From Eretmocerus hayati (Eukaryota; Arthropoda; Insecta; Hymenoptera; Aphelinidae), in assembly GCA_029851415.1 (NCBI GenBank), contig CM056742.1, positions 83,628,748 through 83,692,747 of the forward strand: DNA of 64,000 nt. The letters run 5' to 3'. Below the pieces are notes generated by a model. It was not told the DNA's origin. It was given only the letters and a program-made list of their open reading frames with translations, and made no database searches. The position numbers and the translations under genes were made by a program. Shown piece by piece: positions 1 through 10,179 of this stretch (position 1 is its first letter; each line of letters opens with the position of its first letter).

Positions 1-4
1 ACAG

Positions 5-388
5 TTGGGACAATTGAAGAAAACTGCTCTTGACACGACTAATAGAATAGAAAATGCATTCAGAAATATTGATACAAACAATTTGGGCTTTCAAGGTGAT
101 ATCGATTCCTTGATTCAGCAACAAACTGAAATGAATACTAAAATTCATAATCATAGAATGGACTTAGATACTAAAGATGAGTCTCTCGAACTAATGATGA
201 ATGTGTTCAGATCTGATATGAAAGATGTTCGCAGAGATATCAAGTCACTCACAGAGCAACTGCAAACAGATACTATTGAAAGGAAGAAATTACAAGAACA
301 AATTAATGAACAGAAAAACTATTCATCCTCAATACAATCACAACTCGAAAAAATGGCAACTGATATTAGAAAACATATCAATTTCTGA
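5..388 (+). CDS. C-terminal part of a coiled-coil protein (cut by the window edge)
   Basis: The reading frame is open from the first bases of the window to a TGA at 386-388, so the true start lies upstream; there is no ATG at position 5. The visible part of about 127 residues is rich in K, E, Q, D and N, with heptad-like spacing of hydrophobic residues across most of its length, so it should form a long coiled coil. No catalytic motif, signal peptide or membrane segment is seen. A canonical AATAAA lies only 22 bases after the stop (410-415). The gene converges on the minus-strand gene ending at 448. The family is not recognised. A structural, tethering or virion-associated protein is possible but is inference. 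Confidence 0.5.
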   Translation: MGQLKKTALDTTNRIENAFRNIDTNNLGFQGDIDSLIQQQTEMNTKIHNHRMDLDTKDESLELMMNVFRSDMKDVRRDIKSLTEQLQTDTIERKKLQEQINEQKNYSSSIQSQLEKMATDIRKHINF

Positions 389-452
389 ATGTATCACTAA
401 TGTTTGCTGAATAAATGAATGGAAGAAATTGCTTGTTATTCATCATTTTATT
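386..452. terminator. Convergent poly(A) signals between two tail-to-tail genes
   Basis: The plus-strand gene stops at 388 and has AATAAA at 410-415. The minus-strand gene stops at 448-450, and its AATAAA (TTTATT on the plus strand at 447-452) overlaps the stop codon. Only 59 bases separate the two stops. Such compact convergent 3' ends are more usual in DNA virus genomes than in insect chromosomes. Confidence 0.55.
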
Positions 453-1034
453 CCTTTGTTCCCTTAGGTATTAATTTTACAAACTGAATATACTTGATTC
501 CATACAAAACGATCATTTCGACGATTTCATCAACATTACCAGTAAATACGTATTTCGATGATATGTTTTCAGCTTCACCTTCAATAATCCATTCACTTTC
601 TGATAAAAGTACAAATTCCTGGCTTGGATTAACTGATTCAAAGATAATCTGATATTCGACTGACATATCGATCACGTGCTTCAGATCATAATAGACTTGA
701 AGAAGATCAGGGAAGAGTGTACTTCCCGGCGTTGACATTTCAATCAACATTGCACTCTGACCTGAGACGTGAATCCTCTGAAAAATTAGTAGCTCGGAAT
801 TTATCTGTGAAAAATGAATCATCGATAGAATTTTTTACCTTCGAAAGATGCTAAAATATCCGAGATTACATCTTCTGCAACTTCAGATGACAGATCCCAA
901 TCTTCTTCTACGTAGTTCAAGTCATCGATTCCAAAGATGAGATTACGAACCTCGACAAAATCATCGGGAAAATCATAAGCTAACACGTCATTGAGTGATA
1001 CAAATTTATTTTGAAATTTAATTCCAGCTACCAT
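448..1034 (-). CDS. Unrecognised small gene: two overlapping ORFs, or one spliced gene
   Basis: Two minus-strand ORFs both start with ATG. One runs 1034 to 819 (71 aa, acidic, starting MVAGIKFQNK) and the next runs 822 to 448 (124 aa, hydrophobic and acidic, ending KGTKE). They overlap by the four bases ATGA. There are two explanations. They may be separate proteins in a polycistronic or virus-like layout. Or they may be one gene with a short phase-0 intron: a GTAATC donor at 869 and CAG acceptors at 805 (65-nt intron) or 778 (92-nt intron, preceded by CTACTAAT and a pyrimidine tract). Either splice keeps the frame and joins residue 55 of the first ORF to the second. No domain is recognised. 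The 279-bp gap to the ankyrin gene suggests a shared divergent promoter. Confidence 0.45.
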
Positions 1035-1313
1035 TGTAACAGTTGCAAACGCACTAAACTTGGGATCCCTTCATTTACGTTTCGTCATAATGGGTACGAG
1101 GAAACAACTTAAAACTTGAATTGTTATCGAAGAACTACAACATGTTTGCAGCTGCACTCTACAACTAGCATTTTATCATAAATGAAGTGATAATTTTGAA
1201 CTAGTTTCCTCAAATGTAAGAATAAAAAAGCTCTGATCGGTAGCTGTTGCGTTAGTAACAAAGTGTCAGTATCTTATTGTTCATTGTTGCAGTATTTTCT
1301 CTTCTTTTTCACG
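1035..1313. promoter_or_regulatory. Divergent intergenic region, probable shared promoter
   Basis: This 279-bp gap separates the ATG of the minus-strand gene (1034) from the ATG of the ankyrin gene (1314). It is AT-rich and includes an A/T-rich TATA-like stretch near 1223-1230. No convincing initiator or operator could be fixed by eye. It is assigned as regulatory from its position only. Confidence 0.3.
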
Positions 1314-2807
1314 ATGGAATATACGAATATCGAGCGCATGTTAGAAGTTTCGAGTTATTGGAACAGAGTAATATTCGATCGAGATCATGAAGCAGTGATT
1401 GATTCGGTGATTCAGAAACTGTTCATTATATCACGATATCCGAGCTACGAACAACTTCGGGAAGCGATGAGAGAGGTGAATAGAACTTGGAGATGTTCTG
1501 TTAACGAGGTGTGCAATGGAGATTATTGGGCCATGAACGATGAAAGCAAAAAGCGGTGGCATAAGCTGATAAAAATATTACGCACGCATCAAGTTGACTT
1601 CTCAAGAATACAAGACGATTTAGGCTGCACCCTTCTGCATTTCGTAAGTTATGAAACTGATTGGTATGAGAAAGATGATATGCAACTAGTTGCACTCAAG
1701 TTGATTAAAAATGGATGCAAAGTTGAAGTGAGAGGTTGGAACGATGTGACTCCACTGCATGTAGCAGCTTCCCGTGGATATGAAAAAATAGCTAAGACAC
1801 TACTGAAATATGGAGCTAGAATTGAATCGAAAATTAGTGGTACCCACTTTACTCCACTTCATGAATCACTGTTTCATTCACTTAAAAATTATCGTGACTT
1901 CCCCATAGTTGAAGTTTTGATAAAATCTGGAGCAAATGTGAATGCAAAAGCGATTGATCACAAAAATTGTCTACACATTCTATTTGCAGAAACAGATCGC
2001 TTGCGTCGTGGTACTGCTACTAATCTTCATAATCAATTCAGATTGATGCGGTATTTATTAAATTTTGGATGCGATGTGAATGCAACCGATTATTATGGAA
2101 AAAGTTTATTACATCACGTTTGTAAAACTGGACAACCGGAACTTGTACGTTTACTGTTATGTTACGGTGCAGATATAAATGCTATAAATAGAACAGGTAC
2201 ACCACCACTCCTTTCACATTTCCAGAGTTCAGCAAATGCAGCTGAAATGATTAATCACGGGTTGAGATTGAGATATTTAGGGAAATATGTCTCTCTTGCG
2301 AACCAATTATATATAAATAGAAATATCGGGCATGAATACTATAACGTTACATGCGATATATCAGATGAACTTATTAAGCAAGTTCAAAATCTGAAAAACA
2401 TTTGGATCGGAAAGAATAAGACTTTGTTTGATATTCTCCATATGGAGAGTAGTAATGAATTGAATGAATATCTCGGATGTAGAAAATTCAGAGCCCATGT
2501 TTTTTCTCAATATCCATCTACTAGTCAATATCATCGGATGCTGAGAAGCCAATACAAAAAGGCATATACAAGACAGCTTTTACTAAGAAGAAGTAAAAAG
2601 TTCTTTTCGTCAGTTTTCAATCCTATTGTACAAAATACTCTGATGTACCGAGCCGAGAGCGAACCGAAATCAATCGTTTATAATTCATTGCTCCCATCAA
2701 TAGTTTTAGATAAAATAATGTTTTGCCTTAGTGATACCGATCTTGAGAAAATCGTTGGATTTGATGAACGAATTTATAAATTCCGTAAATCATTTCACTT
2801 GAATTAA
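1314..2807 (+). CDS. Ankyrin-repeat protein with PRANC/F-box-like C-terminus
   Basis: The frame is open from 1263, but the first ATG is at 1314, giving 497 aa. Residues about 103-330 form five or six degenerate ankyrin repeats, shown by the recurring TPLH, LLHF and LLHH helix starts and GANVNA, GCDVNA or GADINA loops. Residues about 1-100 and 330-450 are basic or helical with no known motif. Residues about 458-482 (LLPSIVLDKIMFCLSDTDL) match the PRANC/F-box-like pattern LP-x-I, then IL, then DL. In poxvirus, Wolbachia and Nasonia ankyrin proteins this module recruits SCF ubiquitin ligase. By family knowledge the likely role is a substrate adaptor for ubiquitination, with the ankyrin repeats choosing the target. 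The frame is uninterrupted, with AATAAA at 2817-2822, so it may be expressed. Horizontal transfer from a virus or symbiont is inference. Confidence 0.65.
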   Translation: MEYTNIERMLEVSSYWNRVIFDRDHEAVIDSVIQKLFIISRYPSYEQLREAMREVNRTWRCSVNEVCNGDYWAMNDESKKRWHKLIKILRTHQVDFSRIQDDLGCTLLHFVSYETDWYEKDDMQLVALKLIKNGCKVEVRGWNDVTPLHVAASRGYEKIAKTLLKYGARIESKISGTHFTPLHESLFHSLKNYRDFPIVEVLIKSGANVNAKAIDHKNCLHILFAETDRLRRGTATNLHNQFRLMRYLLNFGCDVNATDYYGKSLLHHVCKTGQPELVRLLLCYGADINAINRTGTPPLLSHFQSSANAAEMINHGLRLRYLGKYVSLANQLYINRNIGHEYYNVTCDISDELIKQVQNLKNIWIGKNKTLFDILHMESSNELNEYLGCRKFRAHVFSQYPSTSQYHRMLRSQYKKAYTRQLLLRRSKKFFSSVFNPIVQNTLMYRAESEPKSIVYNSLLPSIVLDKIMFCLSDTDLEKIVGFDERIYKFRKSFHLN

Positions 2808-2816
2808 TCACAATTG

Positions 2817-2822
2817 AATAAA
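2817..2822 (+). terminator. Poly(A) signal of the ankyrin gene
   Basis: A canonical AATAAA begins 9 bases after the TAA stop of the ankyrin gene. The same very short stop-to-signal distance is seen for the other genes of this left-edge cluster. Confidence 0.6.
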
Positions 2823-2854
2823 GGTTCATTATTATAACTTTGATATTCTATTTA

Positions 2855-2856
<2 letters not shown>

Positions 2857-2910
<54 letters not shown>
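2857..2910. repeat. (TG)n microsatellite
   Basis: About 25 TG units with one CG interruption near the end. It lies just after the ankyrin gene and leads into a GC-rich low-complexity stretch. Confidence 0.95.
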
Positions 2911-2911
<1 letters not shown>

Positions 2912-3140
2912 CCCCGGAACCCGAAGCGGGGGGTGAACCATGGGTGAACACGTGGAGAAAACCAACCCCCAGGAGCTGGGGGGATAGGAGGGTTGCTCCA
3001 GGTTGCTGTGTTCCGGAAGCGGGGGTGAGTAACCAGGGGTGAGTAAAAAACCAACCCCTATACCTGGTGGAGGGTTGCTCCAGGAGATGGTTTGACCTTG
3101 AGGGGGTGACTTCCACGACGACGGTGACCTGGGCAAGGTC
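2911..3140. repeat. GC-rich degenerate repeat block
   Basis: Short words recur: GGGTTGCTCCAGG near 2990 and 3073, AAAACCAACCCC near 2958 and 3048, and GGGTGA-type motifs. Open frames through this block are low-complexity artefacts. It looks like a decayed minisatellite beside the TG repeat. Confidence 0.5.
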
Positions 3141-3499
3141 AGTGACGACCTGGCCCAGAGTCCGCTTACCTCTCCTACTTACCTATATATTGGTCTTTCT
3201 GGGCGTTGTGCTATAGGTTTTTCTGATTATGCTGGTTCGGACCCGTCGGAGCGCTCCGAACTCTCGGATTTAACTCTCTTACTCATTGCATCAGAAAGAG
3301 AGGTCCGAGAATATACCTTGTGAATAATTTCTCACCAAATAATACTAGATACTCATGCAGCGTGTTTATAACCTGTTGATATTGATGATGATTGATCACG
3401 ACCGCATGGGGCTGATGCATGTATCATACCTATATTTCAATCAAAACAATAACGTTCTTAGCAGAAATTTGTTGAACTGAATGAGAAAGATTCTTCATG

Positions 3500-4520
3500 T
3501 AAAGATGGCTCCAAGAAAAGAGAGCTGAACTTATGATACACAAGCTAGCTTCTGGAGGAAGCTGCTGCTGGTGAAATATGATGGAGAAACATGATGTGCA
3601 TTGTGACTGATTTCTTCCAGGGCTTCAAGAAAAGGAAGTTTGTGATAATAGAAGCTAGCTTCTGCAAAAAGCAGCTGTTGATGGAATATGATGAAGAAAT
3701 AAGATGAGCGCTGCTGATGCTTTCCTCTAATCAGCATGAAACACCAGAAATATGAAGAGCGTGGTGACTGGATCCCTTTCCTCCATCAGCATCTCAATAA
3801 GGCATTCATATATCACACTGCCACAGTCAAAGAACTCCATGGTAGTTTTGCATTCAACCTCCACTGTAACTTTTGAATGTAAGATAACAATATTGATGTG
3901 TGATGCTAACAAGAGGCAAATGATTAGCCGCGCTCTTTATATTTCTTCAATGCTGACTGCTGAATAGGAGAATTGAATCAGCCACGCCCATTAAATTTCC
4001 TGTAATTTCAGAGAGCGCATTTGATCATCAAGAGTTAAATGTGCTGTGCCAGTTCTTTATGTGACCACATATGATGCTGTCTTTTCAGAATTTTTGAGAA
4101 CATCAGGGCTGCTGAATCTAATTTCCTCTTGTCAACATCTCACATCAGAAAGATGATAAGCGTGGTGACTGATTTCTTCTCGCTCTTCTCAGCATCTCAT
4201 TCAGTCAATCATCATTCACACAATTCAAATTCAGAATCATCATGGCAGTTTTGCATTCCACCCTCATCAACTTCTGTTCCCAGGAAATTGGTGTGTCATG
4301 CTAACAATTTTGGATTCAAGACAACAATGTCTCTCCAGAAAATTGATAACAATTGGATTCAAGACAACAATGTCTATCCAGAAAATCGATGCATGGTGGT
4401 AACAACTTTTTGATTTAAGACAACCGTATCTTCCCAGAAAATTGAACAAAAAAAGAGGATCATCCGTGCTGGTCATAATTCTGATGTAAGATGCTGTCAG
4501 CCACGCTCATTATGTTTCTT
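3500..4520. repeat. Complex decayed satellite region with nested periods
   Basis: Related blocks recur at several scales. An AGCTAGCTTCTG block at 3542-3600 recurs at 3652-3710, a period of about 110 bp. A larger unit carrying AGCGTGGTGACTG, CAGCATCTCA, TTTTGCATTC and CAGCCACGC in the same order starts near 3755 and again near 4153, a period of about 400 bp. No gene is visible; the ORFs here are short and not protein-like. Confidence 0.55.
4303..4447. repeat. Minisatellite, three copies of about 48 bp
   Basis: Three head-to-tail units share the order TAACAA, GGATTCAAGACAAC, GTCT and CCAGAAAAT, starting at about 4303, 4348 and 4401. The third copy is the most diverged. Confidence 0.7.
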
Positions 4521-5133
4521 GACAATGTTATGAGGGATAGCTCATGTACAGAACTGACATTTGGTATAATTCAAAAGAAGCACATCCATGATGACTGATT
4601 TCATCTATGTACATCCACTGGGAAGCCTTAACTAAGGAATTTGTTCTGCGTAAGCCTCACATTTGGTAGCTTTCGAAGAGAGCACATCCAACAAACTAAA
4701 CAATTAATGATGGGGATTAAGCATCTTGATAATAGACACTCTGATGAACTTCCTCAGCATGATTATAGTTCTGTATTTGAACCTTGAAAAATACTATTGA
4801 AATTCATTGTTGTTTTTGTTAACATAATTGTCATTTTAATATATATCAGTCATCGTATCTTTGATGATCGTTGCTCGCGTAGGAAGGTTAGGTTGAGTCA
4901 TTCAGTCTAGGGATTCTTGGTGCTATTCATTTAGCGTAGAAACACAAAAGGCTCCGCACGCACAATCGCCTTGTTTCCAGCTACCCCCACCCGCATTCAC
5001 CCGCCTCAGAAACAGGGGTGTTTCCAGCACGAGCGGTATAAAAGATGTACTCCACCATAGACGTGGTGATGAGTTCGGATAGTGAGATAGGATATTCGTA
5101 TACATATCATCCACAAGTTTCTATTCTATTTTG
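4521..5133. other. Stretch with no identified feature
   Basis: AT-rich sequence with scattered fragments similar to the satellite upstream, such as a GATGACTGATTTC word near 4588. No ORF, RNA gene or transposon end was recognised. Confidence 0.4.
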
Positions 5134-5282
5134 TTACACATGTACACTCGAGAGCAGTCTAAACTGTCCCCTCTGCAGCCAGCTCCGAGGTCACCCTCCT
5201 ATGCTGATTGTATGGGAGAGTGATATTCGAGTTGGCTACAGTGTGGACAGTTCAGACTGCTTTTGCGTGTACACATGGTGGG
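5134..5282. repeat. Imperfect inverted repeat, possible MITE-like hairpin
   Basis: The arm at about 5136-5175 (ACACATGTACAC, then AGCAGTCTAAACTGTCC) is matched in reverse complement at about 5239-5278 (GGACAGTTCAGACTGC, then GTGTACACATG). The loop is about 65 bp. No target duplication could be fixed. Confidence 0.5.
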
Positions 5283-5888
5283 AATGAGTGGTGAGCGTGG
5301 TGAACAGGAACACATGAGTCCGATTGGACTCATCTATCTGAATGCAAACTGGATGCTCTTTTCACCCAACCACGTGAGGGTTCTGTGGTAGACGCAAAAA
5401 GTTCCTCTGACTCTGTTTAGAATCTTGAGGCAATGACTTAGAGCGGAGCATGGGATCGGGCCACCCGGTCATATTACCCCGAGGAAGCATATTGGGACAT
5501 CCCGCGCGAGCCAAATTTCTATGTCTCGTGACTTTTGGAGGAGGAGAATCACTGCACAATGAGTGGTTCTTCCCTGTATTGTGGGCGATATCGGGAACTC
5601 TATCTCTGTAAGTAGTCCCAATCGTGTGACTTGACAAATATTCATCGCCAGAATTATTTCAACCACATATAACGACGCAGGATAATCTCAACTTCCTGAG
5701 ACCGTGGTTTAAATTAGTGCCAAGTATAGACTGAATGGACTGCACTAGCTTTCCACACTGATTGATGTGTTCTTCCATCAGTTAAACTACCCATATTAAG
5801 CTTGAGGAAATGACCACAGTAAATCGGGTCTACATCGGCCACTCTTTTGACCCCGGCTATTAAATGTTGGGACAATTCTCTATCAAAA
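5283..5888. other. Stretch with no identified feature
   Basis: Mixed-composition sequence with short unconvincing ORFs on both strands. No transposon motif, RNA gene or repeat was recognised up to the pogo-like terminus at 5891. Confidence 0.35.
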
Positions 5889-5890
5889 TA

Positions 5891-6060
5891 CAGTGGATCC
5901 TGTCAAACTGGGCACCTCCATAACCTGGGCACCTCTCGAAATTGGGTGCTTTCCTGTGGAATCGCGAGAATAACGTCGCGTTCCATTGGAGATTTCCTCC
6001 ACATATTGGGTACCTGCCTGATTTGGGCAACTTTAGCTTCACTTGTATGCAACCGCATGT
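5891..6060. mobile_element. Pogo/Tigger-type terminus fragment
   Basis: The sequence TACAGTGGATCCTGTCAAAC, followed by repeated CTGGGCACCTC / TTGGGTGC / TTGGGTACC / TTGGGCAAC words, is typical of a pogo/Tigger terminal inverted repeat with a TA target. The matching right end was not found, so this is one end of a decayed element. Confidence 0.4.
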
Positions 6061-6653
6061 CAAATGATCTTCGTAAACCAGGAACCCATTCTAGCGGCTC
6101 TGTATCAAAGTTTCGCGGGGCCTTCATGGTTTGGTATCTCCATCTATGATCCCACAGTCTAAGATATGAAGTCTCGCTCTACCGAGAATAGTTCCGTATA
6201 ATTGAGATCGAGGTTATCGGTCGATGATAATATCATCATCAAGAAACGCTCACGTCGATCATCGAGTAATGCGCCCGATGAGGCCATTGAGCTCATATCG
6301 AGGTTGGTTGCATACTCTTACTTGCACAAAAAATCATCAATGGTTGCAAGTTTGTTGAAAGTGCAGGGTGAGATTGAAGGTGAGATCCCCAAACAGTCCA
6401 TAAAAATTCAAACGAGCCAGGATCCCAGACTTCTTCATCCAGCAGATGGATCGGGCAAATAATCGAAAAACCCCGAACATTGAGTTCATGTACCGTGCAG
6501 CTTGCATTCATCGTGTGAAAATGTTTGTATTGACTCTTCCCCAATCAAAATTCGTATTGATTTGAGCATCTCATCCTATAATGAAAGCGAATTAGACATG
6601 CATTTGCTCATTCCTAAGGTGTTCTTGTATACACCGTACCACTATGTTATCGG
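6061..6653. other. Stretch with only weak ORFs
   Basis: The longest candidate is an 86-codon frame at 6202-6462, basic at its start (KKRSRRSSS) and matching no family I know. Its base composition does not stand out, and I do not support it as a gene. Confidence 0.3.

Positions 6654-6711
<58 letters not shown>
6654..6711. repeat. Compound (CA)n-(TA)n microsatellite
   Basis: About seven CA units run directly into about 22 TA units. It creates false open frames on both strands. Confidence 0.95.
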
Positions 6712-6713
<2 letters not shown>

Positions 6714-7746
6714 GCATTGTAATAGTGCCAGCCGAACGGCCCTCTGCCGTCGGATCGGTGTTGAACGGAGCAGTCTTCCTGTGGATCGGGCACGATGCGG
6801 ATCGGCAGCCGACACACTCCACCACCTGGGGCCATGTGTTCTGGCTCAATAAAATTCAGTTAATTCATCAGCATAAAAAAGTGATGTGTAAACTTTCCTC
6901 CACGGAACCATGGCATCCATATAAACATTTGGTCCTTCGAGCCTACAACAGTGATGAATTAAAGTGAGTTGTGTAAAACGTGGTGCAGATACTATAGCAC
7001 GTGGCTTTTTCGTGTGTGTGCGCGTATCGTTCTTCACGCTAATTCCACCGCATCGTGCATCGAGTTAGTCTGAAAATCACGATCTTCTGCACTATAAAAG
7101 TTGCATGACGTCATCTAGTCATCGCCACAGCATCGAGGTAGCCATATTTCGCATGCTCCAAACGGCCTGTGACGCCGTGGGAGCTGGAAGGTGAGTATGC
7201 GTCAGACATTTTGAGAGCCGGCAGCGTCTCCATCAACGTCGGAGTAATAGCAGCGTAAGCATCAAGCAGCGACGGTGCAGTGCCACTGCGGCGGCGGTGA
7301 ATGGAATTCCAGCAGTACAGTAGCGGAGCATTCGCTACTCGGGGCCCGGGGCATCAAGGTGAGCAAGTAACGTGTCCTTTCTGCGTTTTTTGGGATTGTT
7401 CTACTGCCAACCCCTGCCCCTCCCTTCTCTGTACACTTGATGATCAACAAGTCCACAGAAATAGTTCCCATCCTTCATTCTTGTCTGCTAGACGATAAGA
7501 AAAATCCCCTGATATGATGAATCACTCGATTTTTCGCAAAAAATTTATACTTTTGCTATACTGCGTCCGGTGAGATTTTGAGCTTCTCTCTCGTCTTGGG
7601 AGGTATAGGGCAAGCCTGATCACTATTTCAACGACAATTGAGCTTTGAGATCCCTTCTTAGTTCACTTCAAAAATCAGGCTGGAGCACCGTGTGCGGTCT
7701 CGGGTTCTTGTTGGCGACCAATTCTGTTACTTAGTACTTCCCTTGT
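6712..7746 (+). promoter_or_regulatory. Region upstream of BEL-1 gag, possible remnant of its 5' LTR and leader
   Basis: A TATAAAA box at 7093-7099 in GC-richer flanks, followed about 100 bp later by GGTGAGTATG, a good splice donor near 7190, fits a promoter with a spliced leader. It precedes BEL-1 gag. No matching 3' LTR was found downstream of BEL-1, so LTR identity is inference only. Confidence 0.3.
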
Positions 7747-8825
7747 TTGCCTTCTGAGTCATCCCTTGAAGCACAGTGGTTTATAGACACTGAGATAGCT
7801 CCAATTGAGAGACAGCTGAAGATGCGAACTCGCATTGCCAACGCGTACATAAATTTCCAAAAATTGGGTCAAGCTAAATTGACTGAAAGGGTTTGTATGA
7901 TCCGCATGGAGACTTTGAAAACTAACTGGCGAAAATTCCGAGACGCTCATGATGAACTGATAGATGACGACGACGTCGATAGTTCTGATCACCGTCGAGG
8001 AATCTTATAAGGATCGAGTAGGACTCCAAGATTTTTCATTGAATCTTGAGGTAGTAGCTCCGTCTGTGTCACGAGAACATGATGATTCGGAGTTATCGGC
8101 TATGTTTCAAGCGGACCTCCCCCCCTCCCATTGGACTCACTACTTTTTTAGGAGAAATTCAAGACTGGGCGAATTTTCATGATTCTTTTGATAAATGGTA
8201 GTGGAAAAAGCATGGCCACCTAATGTATATAAAATGAGCTATCTACGCTCGGCCTCGAAGAAAGAAGCTGCGGATCTTCTCAAAGAGAGCTCCTCATAGA
8301 GGAACAATTTTGATTCCGCTTGGAAAACGGTCAAAGACTATTCCAACGATGATCGTTTATTGGTCTCCAAACTTCTCTTGAAATCGATATCCTCAAAGCC
8401 AATGGAATCAAATCCTACCGCTGAAATAATTCGTATGCGCACGGGCGTGAAGGAGATTCTCCAAGCGCTCAGAACTTTGGGATGTCAAGTGGATGCTCAG
8501 AACCCCTTCGCTGTTTTTTTTTACTGTAACGCGTCTCACTCCGGCACTTCCGAAGGATTGGGAACCAAATGTTGCACAATCAGGTAATTCGGAACAGTGT
8601 CCAACTTTCCAACTACTTGACTATTCCCTTGAGACTCAGGGATTAGCTCACACGCATTTAGAGAAAGCTCAAACTGCGGCGTCGCACTCTGATAGCCCTC
8701 CTGAGAGTGAACTTACTGATTCGAAAAATCGGACAAAGCCCTCCAAAGCCAAGGATTCTAAGGACGCCTCCAAAGGATCCAAAACTGTTCACGTGAATCA
8801 GAAAGACAAAAAGGAATCTGGATGA
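7747..8825 (+). pseudogene. BEL-1 gag, N-terminal and central part (broken)
   Basis: The frame at 7747-8010 encodes the BEL gag head (RIANAYINFQKLGQAKLTERV, then W-x2-FRDAHDEL), a helical motif shared by BEL/Pao gags. Gag-like sequence continues in other frames through 8182, 8360-8587 and 8493-8825, ending in a Ser/Lys-rich linker before the zinc knuckles. At least two frameshifts separate these pieces. No ATG is suitably placed at 7747. The product would package element RNA in cytoplasmic particles. Confidence 0.7.
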
Positions 8826-9045
8826 AAACATGCCGTTTGTGGAATCTGCGACGGTAGTCATTTTTTCTCTTTTTGTAACACTCTTAAGGCCAAATCGGTA
8901 CCTGATAGAAAAAAGTACATAGCATCGTTCAAGAGATGTTTTGATTGCCTTTCTCTTGATCATCTCCTCCCTGAATGTACTAATGGAAAACGATGTGTAG
9001 TGTGCAATGGGAAACATCATTCCACCATCTACGACAATGTGAGGC
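8826..9045 (+). pseudogene. BEL-1 gag zinc-knuckle region
   Basis: Translation in frame just after the TGA at 8823 gives CGICDGSHFFSFC, CFDCLSLDHLLPEC and CVVCNGKHHSTI. This is the cysteine/histidine cluster that BEL/Pao gags use for RNA binding. It matches the equivalent block of BEL-2 near 31900-32110. Confidence 0.75.
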
Positions 9046-9200
9046 CGAGTAGTTCAAACAATATCAAGCAAAATTCCAAATCAGGTCTGTATGCTCAGGA
9101 TTCTGATGGAATGAATGCTACCTGACAATTACAGTCAAATAGTTCCAATGGCAATACTCTTGTAAATAATGTTGTAAATAGAAATGACCATGAGGCCGAA

Positions 9201-9932
9201 GTGCTTATTGCCACCGCAATGGTCAGAGCCGACTCGATCACTGGCGCTCCACATCAAATTCGAGCTATTGTCGATCAATGGGTCCAATCCTCATTTATTT
9301 CTGAGGGCTCATGTCAACTCTCAAAATTGGCGGAAATGTCCGTTTCGGTACCTATGACTACAGTCGGGGGGGGGGGGGATGGTCCGATATGTAAGAAAGT
9401 GGTAGAGGTAACCATTCGCCGTTACTTTCCTTCAGATAGGAAATTCATAGGTTCAGCTCACGTGATCCCTGAGGTGACAAAATATGAGCCTAATTGCAGC
9501 TTTGATAGGAAGTGGCATCATCTCGGGGGGTTGGAACTTGTTGACCCTTTCTTCAATAAACCTGTGATGGTTGACATGTTACTCAGTGCTAAAATTCATG
9601 CTCAAATCATGCTACAGGGTTTACGCAAAAATAAAAAGGGGAACGCCCCCATCGCTATGAATTCTCACTTGGATTGGATAATTCTCGGTCCATCGACATC
9701 TCCTTCGTCGACACGACCCAGCATGAATCTGTTCATCCATGATGCCGATGCTGAACTCAATCCAATGCTTCGTTCGTTTTTTGAACGCGAGAAAGTTTCG
9801 AGTAAGCGGATCTTGTCGGAAGATGAACAAAAATGTGTCGATCATTTCAAAAATACCGTGACTCGCACAGACGCCGGCAAGTTTGTGGTTAGACTCCCTC
9901 GTGAACCAGATCCTCCAAGCTCAAGGAATTGA
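9201..9932 (+). pseudogene. BEL-1 aspartic protease and start of reverse transcriptase
   Basis: This 243-codon frame holds the BEL protease (DUF1758-type). The catalytic region reads AIVDQWVQSSFISE, where most BEL elements have DQGSQ, so the aspartate is kept but the following Gly-Ser is replaced. The later motif VDMLLSAKIHAQIM and the segment NSHLDWIILG are family hallmarks. The end (EDEQKCVDHFKNTVTR, GKFVVRLP) opens the reverse transcriptase. A run of ten G near 9366 adds glycines and may mark a slippage mutation. Confidence 0.8.
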
Positions 9933-9971
9933 GGAGACTCTTACTCCAAAGCTCGGCAGGTCTTACTCGGT

Positions 9972-10179
9972 TTGGAGAAGAAGTTCTCGAAAAACCCTAG
10001 ATTCAAGGACGCATATGTGGAATCATTTCGAGATCTTATTTCGCAGAGAATAATGCACCCGTTCTTCTCTCTCTCAATTCCTAATGAACTATTCTATTTT
10101 TTGTCTCATCATGAGGTCACCAAAGGGATCAGCTCAACAACTCCGGTCAGACCTGTTTTCAATGCGTCAATGATCACAG
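9972..10179 (+). pseudogene. BEL-1 reverse transcriptase, N-terminal fragment
   Basis: The frame encodes EKKFSKNPRFKDAYVESFRD and PVRPVFNASMI, equivalent to the conserved KVRVVFDAS box before the catalytic palm. It is cut at 10179 by the 5' LTR of Gypsy-1. The missing continuation is at 25545. Confidence 0.8.

Noticed and set aside
2832..3136. Histidine/threonine- and cysteine/valine-repeat ORFs across the TG repeat
   Set aside because: They are direct translations of a dinucleotide repeat and GC-rich minisatellite.
6202..6462. 86-codon basic ORF
   Set aside because: It has no recognisable domain, promoter, poly(A) signal or partner gene. The length is within chance expectation.
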